The notes under the pieces: model-generated | Told to the model about the DNA's origin: nothing | What the model saw: only the letters and a program-made list of their open reading frames with translations | Databases searched by the model: none | In this document: positions 36,570 to 45,071 of the stretch, in pieces | How positions within the stretch are numbered: the first letter of the stretch is position 1 | Layout of the letters: every line of letters starts with the position of its first letter | Program-made: the position numbers and the translations under genes | Source: Chelonobacter oris | Lineage (GTDB): Bacteria; Pseudomonadota; Gammaproteobacteria; Enterobacterales; Pasteurellaceae | Direction of reading: 5' to 3' | Length of the DNA: 45,113 nucleotides | NCBI RefSeq assembly: GCF_000772535.1 | Contig: NZ_JSUM01000017.1 | Coordinates: 1 to 45,113 of the forward strand

Positions 36570-37499
36570 ATGAAAAAAATAGCGATTCTCGGCGAGTGTA
36601 TGCTTGAGCTGGCATTGAAAGATACACAGTCACCCAAACTCGGGTTTGGCGGCGACACCTTAAACACCGCAGTATATTTGTCCCGATTACTACGTGAAAG
36701 TGCGGTTGATATTTATTATGTCACCGCACTCGGGCAAGATCCGTTCAGCGAACAAATGCTGACAAATTGGCAGCAGGAAGGCATTCAAACCGCACTTGTG
36801 CAGCAACTGGCGGATAAATTGCCGGGCTTGTATTCAATCGTCACCGACGAACAAGGCGAACGCAGTTTCTATTACTGGCGCAATGACTCGGCGGCTCGCT
36901 ATCTGCTGAAAACCGCCGACAGTGCGCAACTGCTGCAACAACTGCTCGGCTTTGATTACCTGTATTTAAGCGGCATCAGCGTGGCGATTTTGGATCAATC
37001 CAGCCGTGAAACGTTATATGCTTTTCTTACCGAATTTAAGCGCAATGGCGGCAAACTCATGTTTGATAACAACTATCGCCCGCGCCTGTGGCAAGACGTC
37101 GCCACGGCACAACAAGTGTACCGACGGATTTTGTCATTGACCGACATTGCTTTTTTAACATTGGACGATGAAACCGCACTTTGGGCTGCGCAATCGCAAA
37201 GTGCGGTTGAGGACATTATCGCACGCACGCAAGGTTACGGCGTCGCTGAAATCGTGATTAAACGGGGAGCGGAAAGCTGCATCGTCGCATTTGGTGAACA
37301 GCGTTTTGATATTCCGGCAAATAAAATCGCCGCTGAAAACATACTCGACACCACTGCCGCCGGCGATTCATTCAGTGCCGGTTATCTGGCAGCACGCTTA
37401 AGCGGTGAATCCGCCGAACAAGCGGCAAAACAGGGACATCGTCTCGCCAGTACAGTGATTCAACATCGGGGGGCGATTATTCCGTTGGAGGTGATGTAA
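36570..37499 (+). CDS. kdgK: 2-keto-3-deoxygluconate kinase
   Basis: PfkB-family kinase that phosphorylates KDG to KDPG. 309 residues, as in E. coli KdgK. GECMLELA near the N-terminus, GGDTLNTAVYLSRL (substrate-binding loop), DNNYRPRLW and the PfkB signature DTTAAGDSFSAGYLAARL are visible; the aspartate in AAGD is the catalytic base. AAGGTG precedes the ATG, nine bases after uxaC. Last gene of the plus-strand uronate transcript, ended by a perfect hairpin. It contains four exact uptake signals. Confidence 0.95.
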   Translation: MKKIAILGECMLELALKDTQSPKLGFGGDTLNTAVYLSRLLRESAVDIYYVTALGQDPFSEQMLTNWQQEGIQTALVQQLADKLPGLYSIVTDEQGERSFYYWRNDSAARYLLKTADSAQLLQQLLGFDYLYLSGISVAILDQSSRETLYAFLTEFKRNGGKLMFDNNYRPRLWQDVATAQQVYRRILSLTDIAFLTLDDETALWAAQSQSAVEDIIARTQGYGVAEIVIKRGAESCIVAFGEQRFDIPANKIAAENILDTTAAGDSFSAGYLAARLSGESAEQAAKQGHRLASTVIQHRGAIIPLEVM

Positions 37500-37507
37500 T
37501 CAAGCAA

Positions 37508-37538
37508 AACCCTGCCACTATGGCAGGGTTATTTATTT
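37508..37538 (+). terminator. kdgK terminator hairpin
   Basis: AACCCTGCCA and TGGCAGGGTT form a perfect 10-base-pair stem with a 3-base loop, followed by ATTTATTTA. It begins nine bases after the kdgK stop. Confidence 0.8.
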
Positions 37539-37578
37539 ACGCTTTTACCTTACACATAAACGTAACGGTTTTCTATTT

Positions 37579-37649
37579 CAGCCGAGTTACTGTTCGTTAA
37601 TTATCAAATAGAACGCTTTATTTGCTAAAATCCACCAGTTACTCGGCTG
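37579..37649. repeat. Nested inverted repeat between kdgK and pgtP
   Basis: CAGCCGAGTTACTG (37579-37592) and CAGTTACTCGGCTG (37636-37649) pair at 13 of 14 positions. Between them a smaller stem CAAATA/TATTTG (37605-37624) is nested. It lies 23 bases from the pgtP stop, so it may form a structured 3' end of the pgtP message, although no T-run follows on either strand. Confidence 0.5.
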
Positions 37650-37672
37650 TTATACAATTTAACGGCAGAAAA

Positions 37673-39037
37673 TTAGTTATCGTTTAGCCCGTTTAAACGT
37701 TCTGCTTTTTTGTGCTCTAACTTTATTACACCTCTGTGAGTCATAATACAGCAGAAAATACAACCGAAAACAGCAAAGAGCAGTAAATAAAAGCCGGCAT
37801 TCCAACCAAATTTTTGCGCTAAAATACCAAAGAGTGCGGTTCCTGAAAAACTGCCGACAACATAGCTTAGTAGCCCGCGTAATCCGGTGGCTGATCCTGC
37901 CGCAAATGGGGGAACCAGCTCTATGGTTTGCAAAGAAGACAAAAACATCGGGACATAAATTAAACAACCGATAACGCCGGCTCCAATTGTCACCGTTAAC
38001 AAATCCTGCCCTCCCCAATAAGCGAAAATGGCAATTCCGACACCGATTAACGTGATGATTGCCAGCGGCATTCTTTTTCCTTTAAAGTAGGTATCTGTTA
38101 TCCAGCCGGCCAAGATGGTTGAAGGAATGGCTGCCCATTCAAAAATCGCAAATGCAATGGACATCTCTCCCTTGGTAAAACCTTTCGTCTCCAATAGATA
38201 CAGAGGCAACCAAGTCAGTACGCCAAATCGAATCATATACGTAAAAACATCGATAAAAGAAACAAACCATACATTAATATCTCTTAAAATATACTTTTTG
38301 AATATTTCCCAAGAGGTCAGTGATGATGTATCTTGTTTATTGATAACGAGCTCTTCATCTTCATTTTTTAGAATATCAACTAATGCTGGAAGACCTTCAT
38401 TATACGTTTTACCCACGCCAAAAAAATAAAAAATCGCGGCAATAATAAATACAATTATCACCGGAATCGTGAAGTTGGCGGCTTGCCAATAGTCAGTGCC
38501 TAAATAAGCTATTGCACCACCGGCAATCGGTGCAATTAAACCACCACCAACATTATGTGAAATATTAAAAAGTGCGGTTGTAATTCCCCTTGATTTACGA
38601 GGAAACCAGTTTGCCAAGACTACATAGGCGGGGCCGGCGCCCATACCTTGAAACAAACCGTTGAACATGACTAAGATAAAAAACATCCAGAATGCATTAC
38701 TGAAACCCATCAGTAGGTTAACGATAGCGGATAGTACCAAACCAAAAATCATAAAGTGCTTCGGATTGGCTTTATCTGCCAACACGCTCATGAAGCCTTT
38801 ACTCAATCCGTAAATAATCAGCATGGCGCCGGACATCAATCCTATATCGGATTTTGTGAAATGATATTCACTGATCAAGTAAGGGGTGGATAGAATAAAA
38901 TTATTACGCACAATATAATAAGCGACATAACCAATAAAAATTCCAAATAATGCCCTCCATTTTAATCGATTATATTCCACTAGAATATTTTTATCTGCAA
39001 CAGGTATTCCCGGTCTAGACTTTAGTAATGAAATCAT
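37673..39037 (-). CDS. pgtP: Phosphoglycerate/organophosphate antiporter, PgtP type
   Basis: Inner-membrane major facilitator of the organophosphate:phosphate antiporter family (UhpT, GlpT, PgtP). 454 residues, 12 helices. Family parts are WRALFGIFIGYVAYYIVRNNF, FTKSDIGLMSGAMLIIYGLSKGFMSVLADKANP and NGLFQGMGAGP. UhpT would be an alternative from sequence alone, but the divergent pgtC-pgtB-pgtA genes match the Salmonella phosphoglycerate transport cluster and favour PgtP. CGGAG precedes the ATG. The 464-base upstream region, shared with pgtC, holds several palindromes. Confidence 0.85.
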   Translation of the reverse strand: MISLLKSRPGIPVADKNILVEYNRLKWRALFGIFIGYVAYYIVRNNFILSTPYLISEYHFTKSDIGLMSGAMLIIYGLSKGFMSVLADKANPKHFMIFGLVLSAIVNLLMGFSNAFWMFFILVMFNGLFQGMGAGPAYVVLANWFPRKSRGITTALFNISHNVGGGLIAPIAGGAIAYLGTDYWQAANFTIPVIIVFIIAAIFYFFGVGKTYNEGLPALVDILKNEDEELVINKQDTSSLTSWEIFKKYILRDINVWFVSFIDVFTYMIRFGVLTWLPLYLLETKGFTKGEMSIAFAIFEWAAIPSTILAGWITDTYFKGKRMPLAIITLIGVGIAIFAYWGGQDLLTVTIGAGVIGCLIYVPMFLSSLQTIELVPPFAAGSATGLRGLLSYVVGSFSGTALFGILAQKFGWNAGFYLLLFAVFGCIFCCIMTHRGVIKLEHKKAERLNGLNDN

Positions 39038-39317
39038 TTTGAACTCCGTATTAAATAAGATGTAGTGTATTTATTATCAAACAGAAATAATATACTGTTA
39101 TAAATTAGTATAAATATATCTGTTTTTCAGCTGGATAAAATTACAGTTAATAAAAATTCTTATAACAAAGGCATAGAATAGAAAACCGATAGCGTCTAGC
39201 CAGTAAAAAATTGAATATGCCGATATGAAACGCCTTTAATTATGTTTAAAATAGATTGAAATCATGTCACTTTCGGCTATATTAATGTTTTGAGAATTAA
39301 CTGCAACCGGGTTATAT

Positions 39318-39335
39318 TGAGTCAATTTTGACTCA
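39318..39335. promoter_or_regulatory. Perfect 8-base-arm palindrome, candidate PgtA operator
   Basis: TGAGTCAA and TTGACTCA separated by TT. It lies about 280 bases upstream of pgtP and 166 upstream of pgtC. Assignment to PgtA is inferred from position only. Confidence 0.4.
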
Positions 39336-39465
39336 TTTATAAAAAATAAAGTGTCAATTCTAAGAATTATTATGGATTCTGGCAGAGAAATTTTTTCTTA
39401 ACCTTGAATTCGAGTTGCCGGCATGAATTCTCATATAAAGTTGAAACAGAAATAATTTGATAAAT

Positions 39466-39481
39466 TGTGATCTTAATCACA
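39466..39481. promoter_or_regulatory. Perfect CRP-type site close to the pgtC start
   Basis: TGTGA-TCTTAA-TCACA matches the CRP consensus exactly and also contains the FNR core TGAT-N4-ATCA. It ends only 20 bases before the pgtC ATG, a position that suits repression, or a promoter lying within the leader, better than classical activation. Confidence 0.65.
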
Positions 39482-39501
39482 ACTAAAGAAGGGAAAGCGG
39501 C

Positions 39502-40722
39502 ATGACGGTATATCGATTTTTAATCTGCCTATTATCATTTTTAATATTGCCGGCTAAATCTGAGGTCTTGACTATCGGCACAACACTGTCTGTCGATTCA
39601 TTGCAATATTTGATTGAAGAATGGCAAAGTACAAGTTCCGGCAGTAAAGTAAAAACAGTAAACCGTACGGCCTTCTCATTAGAAAAACGTTTAATGCAGC
39701 CTAATGATATTGATATTATTTTTAGTTCTTCTCCTATTTTATTAGAAAACTTAAAAAATAAAGGGATATTGGCAAGAAATACAATAAAAAATAGCCAGAA
39801 CAATGCGTTAGTTCCGGAGTCACTACAAAATCATTCTGTGGTGGTCGCATTTTCCGGTTTCGGTATCTTATATAACAAATCCTTGTTAAAAAGCAGGGGG
39901 TTGGATATACCGACGGATTGGCATAATTTATTGGATCCGCGATACGGCGGCAGTCTTGTTATTAGTTCTCCCTCACGTTCAGAAACAACTCATCTGATGT
40001 TGGAGATGTTGTTACAGCAACAAGGATGGCAGCAAGGTTGGGCGACCATGTTAGAAATGGCATCTAATTTTTCAACGATTTCATCCCGTAGCTTCGGCGT
40101 AGCAGAGAAAGTAAAAGTGGGACTGGATTCTGCCGGGTTAACCATTGATAGCTACGCCAATATTGTTTTGAAGAATAAAAATCTAGGTTTTAACTATTTT
40201 CCGAATTCTATCGCTTCCGCGACATTTGTCGCTATCAATGAGAAATCTCACAATAAGAAATTAGCAAATGAATTTATCAACTTTCTATTGAGTAAAGAAG
40301 GACAGTGTTTTATTTTTAATTCAAATTCCGGTAAATTCCCAATTGATAATCTATCGAAAAACAACTCCCTATTTCTTCCACAACAAAGACTATTACAACA
40401 ACCAAAATTAAATCATTTATTATTAATGCAACGACAAGCTATAGTAAAAAAGTTATTTGATCTTGCTATTACTTTTAGATTAAAGCAGTTGCAAGATTCT
40501 TGGCATGAATTATATAAAAAAGAGAAGCTACAGGGACATGGTTTACTTGATATTAGGAAGTTATTAACTCAAATGCCGATTAATGAAGATGATATTAATC
40601 AGGATTTCTTAATTAAAGTTCAGGAAGATAAGAACTTCTTTTTTAAAAAAGAGTCTGAATGGATTAATTTTTTTCAAAATAAAAATGATGAGGCAATAAA
40701 AAATCTTGAAAATTTTGAATAA
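39502..40722 (+). CDS. pgtC: Periplasmic sensor component, PgtC type
   Basis: 406 residues with a signal peptide (residues 1-20, cleavage near LPAKS-EVL) and an iron/spermidine-type binding-protein fold: FSGFGILYNKSLL, WHNLLDPRYGGSLVISSPSRSETTHLML and FVAINEKSHNKKLANEFINFLLSKEGQ. In Salmonella, PgtC works with the kinase PgtB in inducing pgtP by external phosphoglycerate; the same role is inferred here. The C-terminal 110 residues, after the binding domain, are Lys/Gln-rich and helical. GAAGGGA precedes the ATG. The 3' end overlaps pgtB by 17 bases. Confidence 0.82.
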   Translation: MTVYRFLICLLSFLILPAKSEVLTIGTTLSVDSLQYLIEEWQSTSSGSKVKTVNRTAFSLEKRLMQPNDIDIIFSSSPILLENLKNKGILARNTIKNSQNNALVPESLQNHSVVVAFSGFGILYNKSLLKSRGLDIPTDWHNLLDPRYGGSLVISSPSRSETTHLMLEMLLQQQGWQQGWATMLEMASNFSTISSRSFGVAEKVKVGLDSAGLTIDSYANIVLKNKNLGFNYFPNSIASATFVAINEKSHNKKLANEFINFLLSKEGQCFIFNSNSGKFPIDNLSKNNSLFLPQQRLLQQPKLNHLLLMQRQAIVKKLFDLAITFRLKQLQDSWHELYKKEKLQGHGLLDIRKLLTQMPINEDDINQDFLIKVQEDKNFFFKKESEWINFFQNKNDEAIKNLENFE

Positions 40723-42658
40723 AAAACCAGAAAGCAAAATCGTAGATAAATTGCGGCAGGCTTTACGATTCAGCACGATATTAACGATTATTGTCGGATT
40801 AACAGGATTACTTTCATGGTATCAGCAGAATAGGCAGGTTAACTATATTTTGGAAAATTATCTACCGCAGGATAAACTCATTTTTAAGTTAGAAGACGGC
40901 TTCAACGCTTTTATCAATGATTTTAACCACCTTACGAATGTGAATAGCAATATTTCCAGAACAAAAATCCACCAAAAACTACTGGATAAAGTGAATAATA
41001 TTCAATATTTAGCCGGTAACATTAGTGATGAAGATAGTAAAATTAGACTATTAGAACAATCAGAAGAATTAAGTAAAATACTCTCTATTATGGATCGAAA
41101 TATTTATAAAACCATTTTATTAAAACAAAAAATGAATGAACTTAATACTAAAATAGATTGGCTGCATGATGATTTTAATAGTGAGGCATTGTCATTAATA
41201 CAAGAAATAAATTGGCAGCAATCTAGTATTTTTGAAAGCTATTCCAATAACAAGAATCCAATGAATAATGAATTGGACAAACTACAGCTCGAATTACAGC
41301 ATATCCATAATTTATCTTATATTAAAGAAAACTTAAGAAGTGAACTATTAACATTACTTAATGCAGACCCAAATAACTATAATAAAAATCACTCTTTTTC
41401 TGATTCAATAGCGGATCTTAAAAAGATATTAAACGACAGATATATTGATAATTACCCTAGTATAGTAACGTTGCATCAACTATTAAACGTTTTCTTTGAA
41501 TTATTATCAGAAGAGGATGGTGTCCCCTTTGTGTTTTCCCAATATCAAGAATCAAAACAGGAATTTAACCAAATTATTAAGGAAAAGGATATTTTATTAG
41601 ATAAAGCAAAAGAAATTGTAGGAAAACAAGTTTCAATTAATTATACAAATTTAAATTTATTAAATGAATCATTAAAAAAGTTAACGTATATCAGCGGCGG
41701 ATTGATTTTAATGTCTATTATATTCTCTCTTTTATTCCTATACTTTTTTAATAAAACCTATATTAAAGGAAATTTGATTAAACGTTTTACCGCACTTAGC
41801 CGATCGGTAGAATCGTTAAGCCAAGGAAATTTAACCACTCAAATTACAGTAGACGGTAATGATGAGATTACCAGAATTGCTAAATTTTTACAGATATTTC
41901 TGAAAATGACTCAAGAGCGTAGCGAGATTGAGCAAAACTTGCGTGATACACAAGATGAATTAATTCAATCGGCAAAATTAGCCATGGTCGGTAAAACAAT
42001 GACAATTTTAGCACATGAGATTAATCAACCTTTAAACGCATTATCCATCTATCTTTTTAATATTAATAAGTTAATCCATAAAAAAGAGGATAACACTAAA
42101 GTACATGAGCAATTAAACAGAATGGCATTATTAATTGAACGAATAAATTATATTATTAAGCAGTTACGTCAGTTTACCAAGCGTAGCGATAGTAATAACA
42201 CGCTGGCTGAATTCAATTTAAAAGAAAGTATTATGACTGCTTGGAATCTATTGAAATTACAACATAAAATTGAAAATGCCCGCTTAGATATACAAGGTGA
42301 AAGTACAGTTCTGGCTGATGCCATTCGTATTGAACAAGTTTTTGTTAACCTTTTTAGTAATGCGTTAGAAGCCTGCCATTCCGTCGTTCCCCATTTGGTT
42401 ATAGAGATCCGGCGTGAGGTTAATATAACTCAAGTATTCGTAACCGATAATGGTATCGGCTGGAGCTTGCTTCATGCCGAGCATCTGCTGAAACCTTTTA
42501 TGACAACTAAAAAAATGGGGCTCGGATTAGGATTATCAGTCTGTCAAACTATTTTAAAGCAATGTAACGGAGAATTGTATATTGCTTCTACTTTAGATAA
42601 ACATGCGCAAATTATTCTTATTTTTCAAAACAGTGTGGCTCAAAATGATAGCGAATAA
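40706..42658 (+). CDS. pgtB: Sensor histidine kinase, PgtB type
   Basis: Inner-membrane kinase of 650 residues. A first membrane helix (21-38) is followed by a large periplasmic helical sensor part (about 40-325), a second helix (329-348), HAMP (about 349-401), the phospho-acceptor His437 in ILAHEINQPLNAL, and the ATPase domain with N box VNLFSNALEAC, G1 DNGIGWS and G2 GLGLGLSV. No ATG exists near the N-terminus; TTG 40706 is the likely start, with GAGG 12 bases upstream, inside the end of pgtC. Coupled, low-level translation is probable. Cognate partner PgtA follows with a 14-base overlap. Confidence 0.87.
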   Translation: MKILNKKPESKIVDKLRQALRFSTILTIIVGLTGLLSWYQQNRQVNYILENYLPQDKLIFKLEDGFNAFINDFNHLTNVNSNISRTKIHQKLLDKVNNIQYLAGNISDEDSKIRLLEQSEELSKILSIMDRNIYKTILLKQKMNELNTKIDWLHDDFNSEALSLIQEINWQQSSIFESYSNNKNPMNNELDKLQLELQHIHNLSYIKENLRSELLTLLNADPNNYNKNHSFSDSIADLKKILNDRYIDNYPSIVTLHQLLNVFFELLSEEDGVPFVFSQYQESKQEFNQIIKEKDILLDKAKEIVGKQVSINYTNLNLLNESLKKLTYISGGLILMSIIFSLLFLYFFNKTYIKGNLIKRFTALSRSVESLSQGNLTTQITVDGNDEITRIAKFLQIFLKMTQERSEIEQNLRDTQDELIQSAKLAMVGKTMTILAHEINQPLNALSIYLFNINKLIHKKEDNTKVHEQLNRMALLIERINYIIKQLRQFTKRSDSNNTLAEFNLKESIMTAWNLLKLQHKIENARLDIQGESTVLADAIRIEQVFVNLFSNALEACHSVVPHLVIEIRREVNITQVFVTDNGIGWSLLHAEHLLKPFMTTKKMGLGLGLSVCQTILKQCNGELYIASTLDKHAQIILIFQNSVAQNDSE

Positions 42659-43883
42659 TACTATTCTACTGGTTGATGATGATCTTGATGTACTGTACGC
42701 TTACAAAAGTCTGTTAGAAGAAGACTATGCCATATGTATAGAAAATAATCCGACCAAGGTTCTAAATCAAATTATGGATGATTGGGTTGGCGTCATTATT
42801 ACCGATGTTTCTATGCCGGAGCTTTCCGGCTTGGAATTATTGGCGCAATTACAGCAGTTTGATAAAAACCTACCTGTTATTTTAATTACCGGTCATGGTG
42901 ATGTGCCTATGGCGATAGAGGCTGTTAGAAAAGGAGCCTTCCATTTTCTAGAAAAACCGATTAATCCGGAACAATTGATAAATTGTATTCGTAGCGCACT
43001 GAATGAACGTTGTTTATATATTCAACGGAAATCTTGGCAGCAAGAAGAATTAGCTTTAAATTTTATTGGGATAAGCGGCTGGGCAAAATCGCATAGGCAG
43101 CATTTACAACAATTAGCTGAAACGCTATTGCCTGTTTTTATCTTTGGTGCATCCGGTACAGGGAAAACACTGTCTGCAAAATACTTACACCGAATTTCAG
43201 GAGTTGCCGATCCTATTAAAATAATTGAATTATTTAATTATTGCTCACTCGAATCTTTACAAGATCAGTTATCAATTGGACAATACGCTACCTTGGTTAT
43301 TAAAAACAGTGAATACTTATCTGATTCCGCACAACGATTTTTATTACGTAATGAGCATAATGAAAAATTATTTCGCTTGATTCTTATCAGTAAACATTCT
43401 CTTGGTCAGCTATTAGAACATAAGAAATTATTACCGGAATTCTGCTATTTATTTTCTTTGACTCAATTAGAATGTTTGCCATTATCAAAACGCTTGAATG
43501 ATATAGAGGTTTTATTTCGCCATTTTGTAAAAATAACCTGTGAACGGATCGGTAAGAAAAAGCCTATTATTAATGAAGATATTTTACATAATCTATTAAT
43601 CCAGAATTGGACAGGAAATGTCCATCAATTAATACACGCCGCAGAATTATTTGCCGTTGGTGCGGTTGTTCTTGATAATCAAGTGTATATTACTGAAAAT
43701 GAACAGAATACGTTGCCACTCGATATGCTGGTTGATGAATATGAGAAAAAAGTTATTATTGAAATTTTAGATCGCTTTCAAGGAAAGGTACAACCGACAG
43801 CTGATTATTTACAAATTCCACGTAAAAAACTTTATTTGAGAATGAAAAAGTATGGGCTTAATAAGAAACATTATAAAGAATAG
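42645..43883 (+). CDS. pgtA: Response regulator, PgtA type, with degenerate AAA+ domain
   Basis: 412 residues from ATG 42645 inside the end of pgtB; an earlier in-frame ATG at 42603 lacks family similarity. The receiver domain (1-120) has DDD at 11-13, phospho-acceptor Asp54 and Lys104. An NtrC-like AAA+ domain (about 140-330) keeps Walker A GASGTGKT at 168-175, but the GAFTGA sigma54-contact loop is missing and the Walker B position reads LVIKNSEYL. A Fis-type helix-turn-helix ends the protein (about 370-410). It probably activates pgtP through sigma70 polymerase, as expected since I recall Pasteurellaceae generally lacking sigma54. Confidence 0.87.
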   Translation: MIANNTILLVDDDLDVLYAYKSLLEEDYAICIENNPTKVLNQIMDDWVGVIITDVSMPELSGLELLAQLQQFDKNLPVILITGHGDVPMAIEAVRKGAFHFLEKPINPEQLINCIRSALNERCLYIQRKSWQQEELALNFIGISGWAKSHRQHLQQLAETLLPVFIFGASGTGKTLSAKYLHRISGVADPIKIIELFNYCSLESLQDQLSIGQYATLVIKNSEYLSDSAQRFLLRNEHNEKLFRLILISKHSLGQLLEHKKLLPEFCYLFSLTQLECLPLSKRLNDIEVLFRHFVKITCERIGKKKPIINEDILHNLLIQNWTGNVHQLIHAAELFAVGAVVLDNQVYITENEQNTLPLDMLVDEYEKKVIIEILDRFQGKVQPTADYLQIPRKKLYLRMKKYGLNKKHYKE

Positions 43884-44193
43884 TGCATAAACATAAAAAA
43901 ATATTGACTACTCATTTTGTTCTGAATTGAAAAATACCGCTGGTGATTTATTTTGTAACTATTATCTGTCAAACTGTTTACTGAAATGGTGGAAGTTATC
44001 GCTAATTTTGTCGGCAATAATCGGATCGGGTGCTTACACTGCACTTTACCCTAGCCTTCCGGGAAAATTTCTCAAACAGCGGTATCTAATGAAATAAATT
44101 TTCCAATTTTATTAAAAAATAAGCAATTAATGACTTATAATTAGGCACAAAAGCTCTTATAATATTAACAAGTCCATCTATTGAGAAAAGAAC
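43884..44193. other. Intergenic region between pgtA and the RpiR-family gene
   Basis: 310 A+T-rich bases. A TATAAT-like element at 44158-44163 may belong to the RpiR gene. No convincing terminator, repeat or small gene was found. Confidence 0.4.
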
Positions 44194-45024
44194 ATGAATA
44201 AATCGTTAGCGCTGGAGCAGCTGGAAAGTCAAATCCGGGATCGTTATGACAATTTGAGCAAACGTTTGAAGCAGGTTGCCAAATATATTCTAGATAACTC
44301 AAACAGCATTGTTTTTGATACCGTCGCAGTGATTGCCGAGCGGGCTGATGTGCCGCCGTCAACGTTAATCCGATTCGCCAATGCGTTCGGCTACAGCGGT
44401 TTTAATGAAATGAAACAAATATTTCGTGAAAATTTGATGGAAGAAACCGTCAATTATAGTGAACGGGCGTTGCTGTTCGATAAAATTGATCCGGAGAATG
44501 CGACCCAGGGCGCACCGAATGAAATATTAAGCGTTTTTGCTCAAGCCAACAATCAGGCATTATTGCAGCTCAGCACGCAAATTAGCCGTGAACAGTTGGA
44601 AAGTGCGGTGGATATTCTGGACTCGGCCAATAATATTTTTATTATCGGTCTGAAACGTTCCTTCAGCGTGGCAAGTTATTTGAACTATGCATTGCATCAT
44701 TTAAACTGCCATTCCTACATTATCGACGGCTTGGGCGGCATGTTTGAAGAACAGTTGAACCTGATCAAACCCGGCGATGTGGTGGTGGCGATCAGTTTCT
44801 CCCCTTATGCCAAAGAAACGCTGAATATCATGAATGCCGCCGCCAAAAACGGGGTAAAACAAATTGCGATAACCGACAGCCAAATCAGCCCGTTGATCAG
44901 TTTCAGCGATGAAGCCTTTATTGTGAAAGAGGCGCAGGTCAGCGGCTTCCGTTCACAATGCGCCACCATGACGTTGGTGCAAACGCTGGCAATTTCATTG
45001 GCATTTAAGCGCAAGCAAGAATAA
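44194..45024 (+). CDS. RpiR/MurR-family transcriptional regulator
   Basis: 276 residues. The N-terminal HTH_6 domain (1-77) contains LSKRLKQVAKYILDN, DTVAVIAERADVPPSTLIRFANAFGYSGFNEMK, the typical RpiR start. The C-terminal SIS sugar-phosphate-binding domain (about 130-260) contains IFIIGLKRSFSVASYLNYAL and GDVVVAISFSPYAKETL. Such regulators sense phosphosugars and usually control the neighbouring transport or catabolic genes. The convergent gene at the window edge, or genes outside, are the likely targets. The ribosome site is weak. It is not obviously part of the pgt or uronate systems. Confidence 0.88.
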   Translation: MNKSLALEQLESQIRDRYDNLSKRLKQVAKYILDNSNSIVFDTVAVIAERADVPPSTLIRFANAFGYSGFNEMKQIFRENLMEETVNYSERALLFDKIDPENATQGAPNEILSVFAQANNQALLQLSTQISREQLESAVDILDSANNIFIIGLKRSFSVASYLNYALHHLNCHSYIIDGLGGMFEEQLNLIKPGDVVVAISFSPYAKETLNIMNAAAKNGVKQIAITDSQISPLISFSDEAFIVKEAQVSGFRSQCATMTLVQTLAISLAFKRKQE

Positions 45025-45030
45025 TATGAT

Positions 45031-45066
45031 ACCACCGCCCTTCGATTTCTTTCAAAGTGCGGTGGT
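45031..45066. terminator. Hairpin between convergent genes at the right edge
   Basis: ACCACCGC and GCGGTGGT pair over 8 bases with a 20-base loop; the 3' arm carries an uptake signal. It lies between the RpiR gene and the convergent partial gene and may act on both, though T-runs are poor. Confidence 0.45.
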
Positions 45067-45071
45067 TGCGA

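Larger units (their letters stand above)
39038..39501. promoter_or_regulatory. Divergent control region of pgtP and pgtC
   Basis: A+T-rich, no gene. Two palindromes are clear: TGAGTCAA-TT-TTGACTCA at 39318-39335 and AATTCT-A-AGAATT at 39356-39368. A CRP/FNR-type site lies at 39466-39481. One of the palindromes may be the PgtA operator. No convincing sigma70 promoter pair can be singled out. Confidence 0.5.
6769..45063. repeat. Scattered DNA uptake signal sequences (AAGTGCGGT/ACCGCACTT)
   Basis: Exact 9-mers found by eye start at 6769, 7841, 8624, 8764, 8816, 9760, 10321, 11079, 11142, 11508, 12351, 13580, 13596, 14832, 15420, 16165, 17397, 18490, 18779, 19740, 20166, 20402, 21740, 22123, 24145, 25459, 25783, 26003, 26126, 27109, 27304, 27948, 33164, 34265, 34771, 34983, 36127, 36698, 36789, 37173, 37199, 38570, 41789, 44601 and 45055. 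They mark natural competence of the Haemophilus type. None was seen in 1-6768 or 27957-33163, and only two in 38579-44600. Confidence 0.92.

Noticed and set aside
37673-39037. Hexose-phosphate transporter UhpT
   Set aside because: Sequence alone cannot exclude it, but the divergent three-gene sensor operon is of the Pgt type and has no UhpB/UhpC-like membrane sensor.
39038-39501. Sigma54 (-24/-12) promoter for pgtP or pgtC
   Set aside because: No GG-N10-GC element stood out and PgtA lacks the sigma54-contact motif.
43986-44054. 22-codon frame (MVEVIANFVG...) between pgtA and the RpiR gene
   Set aside because: No ribosome site, no coupling to a neighbour and no recognisable composition.
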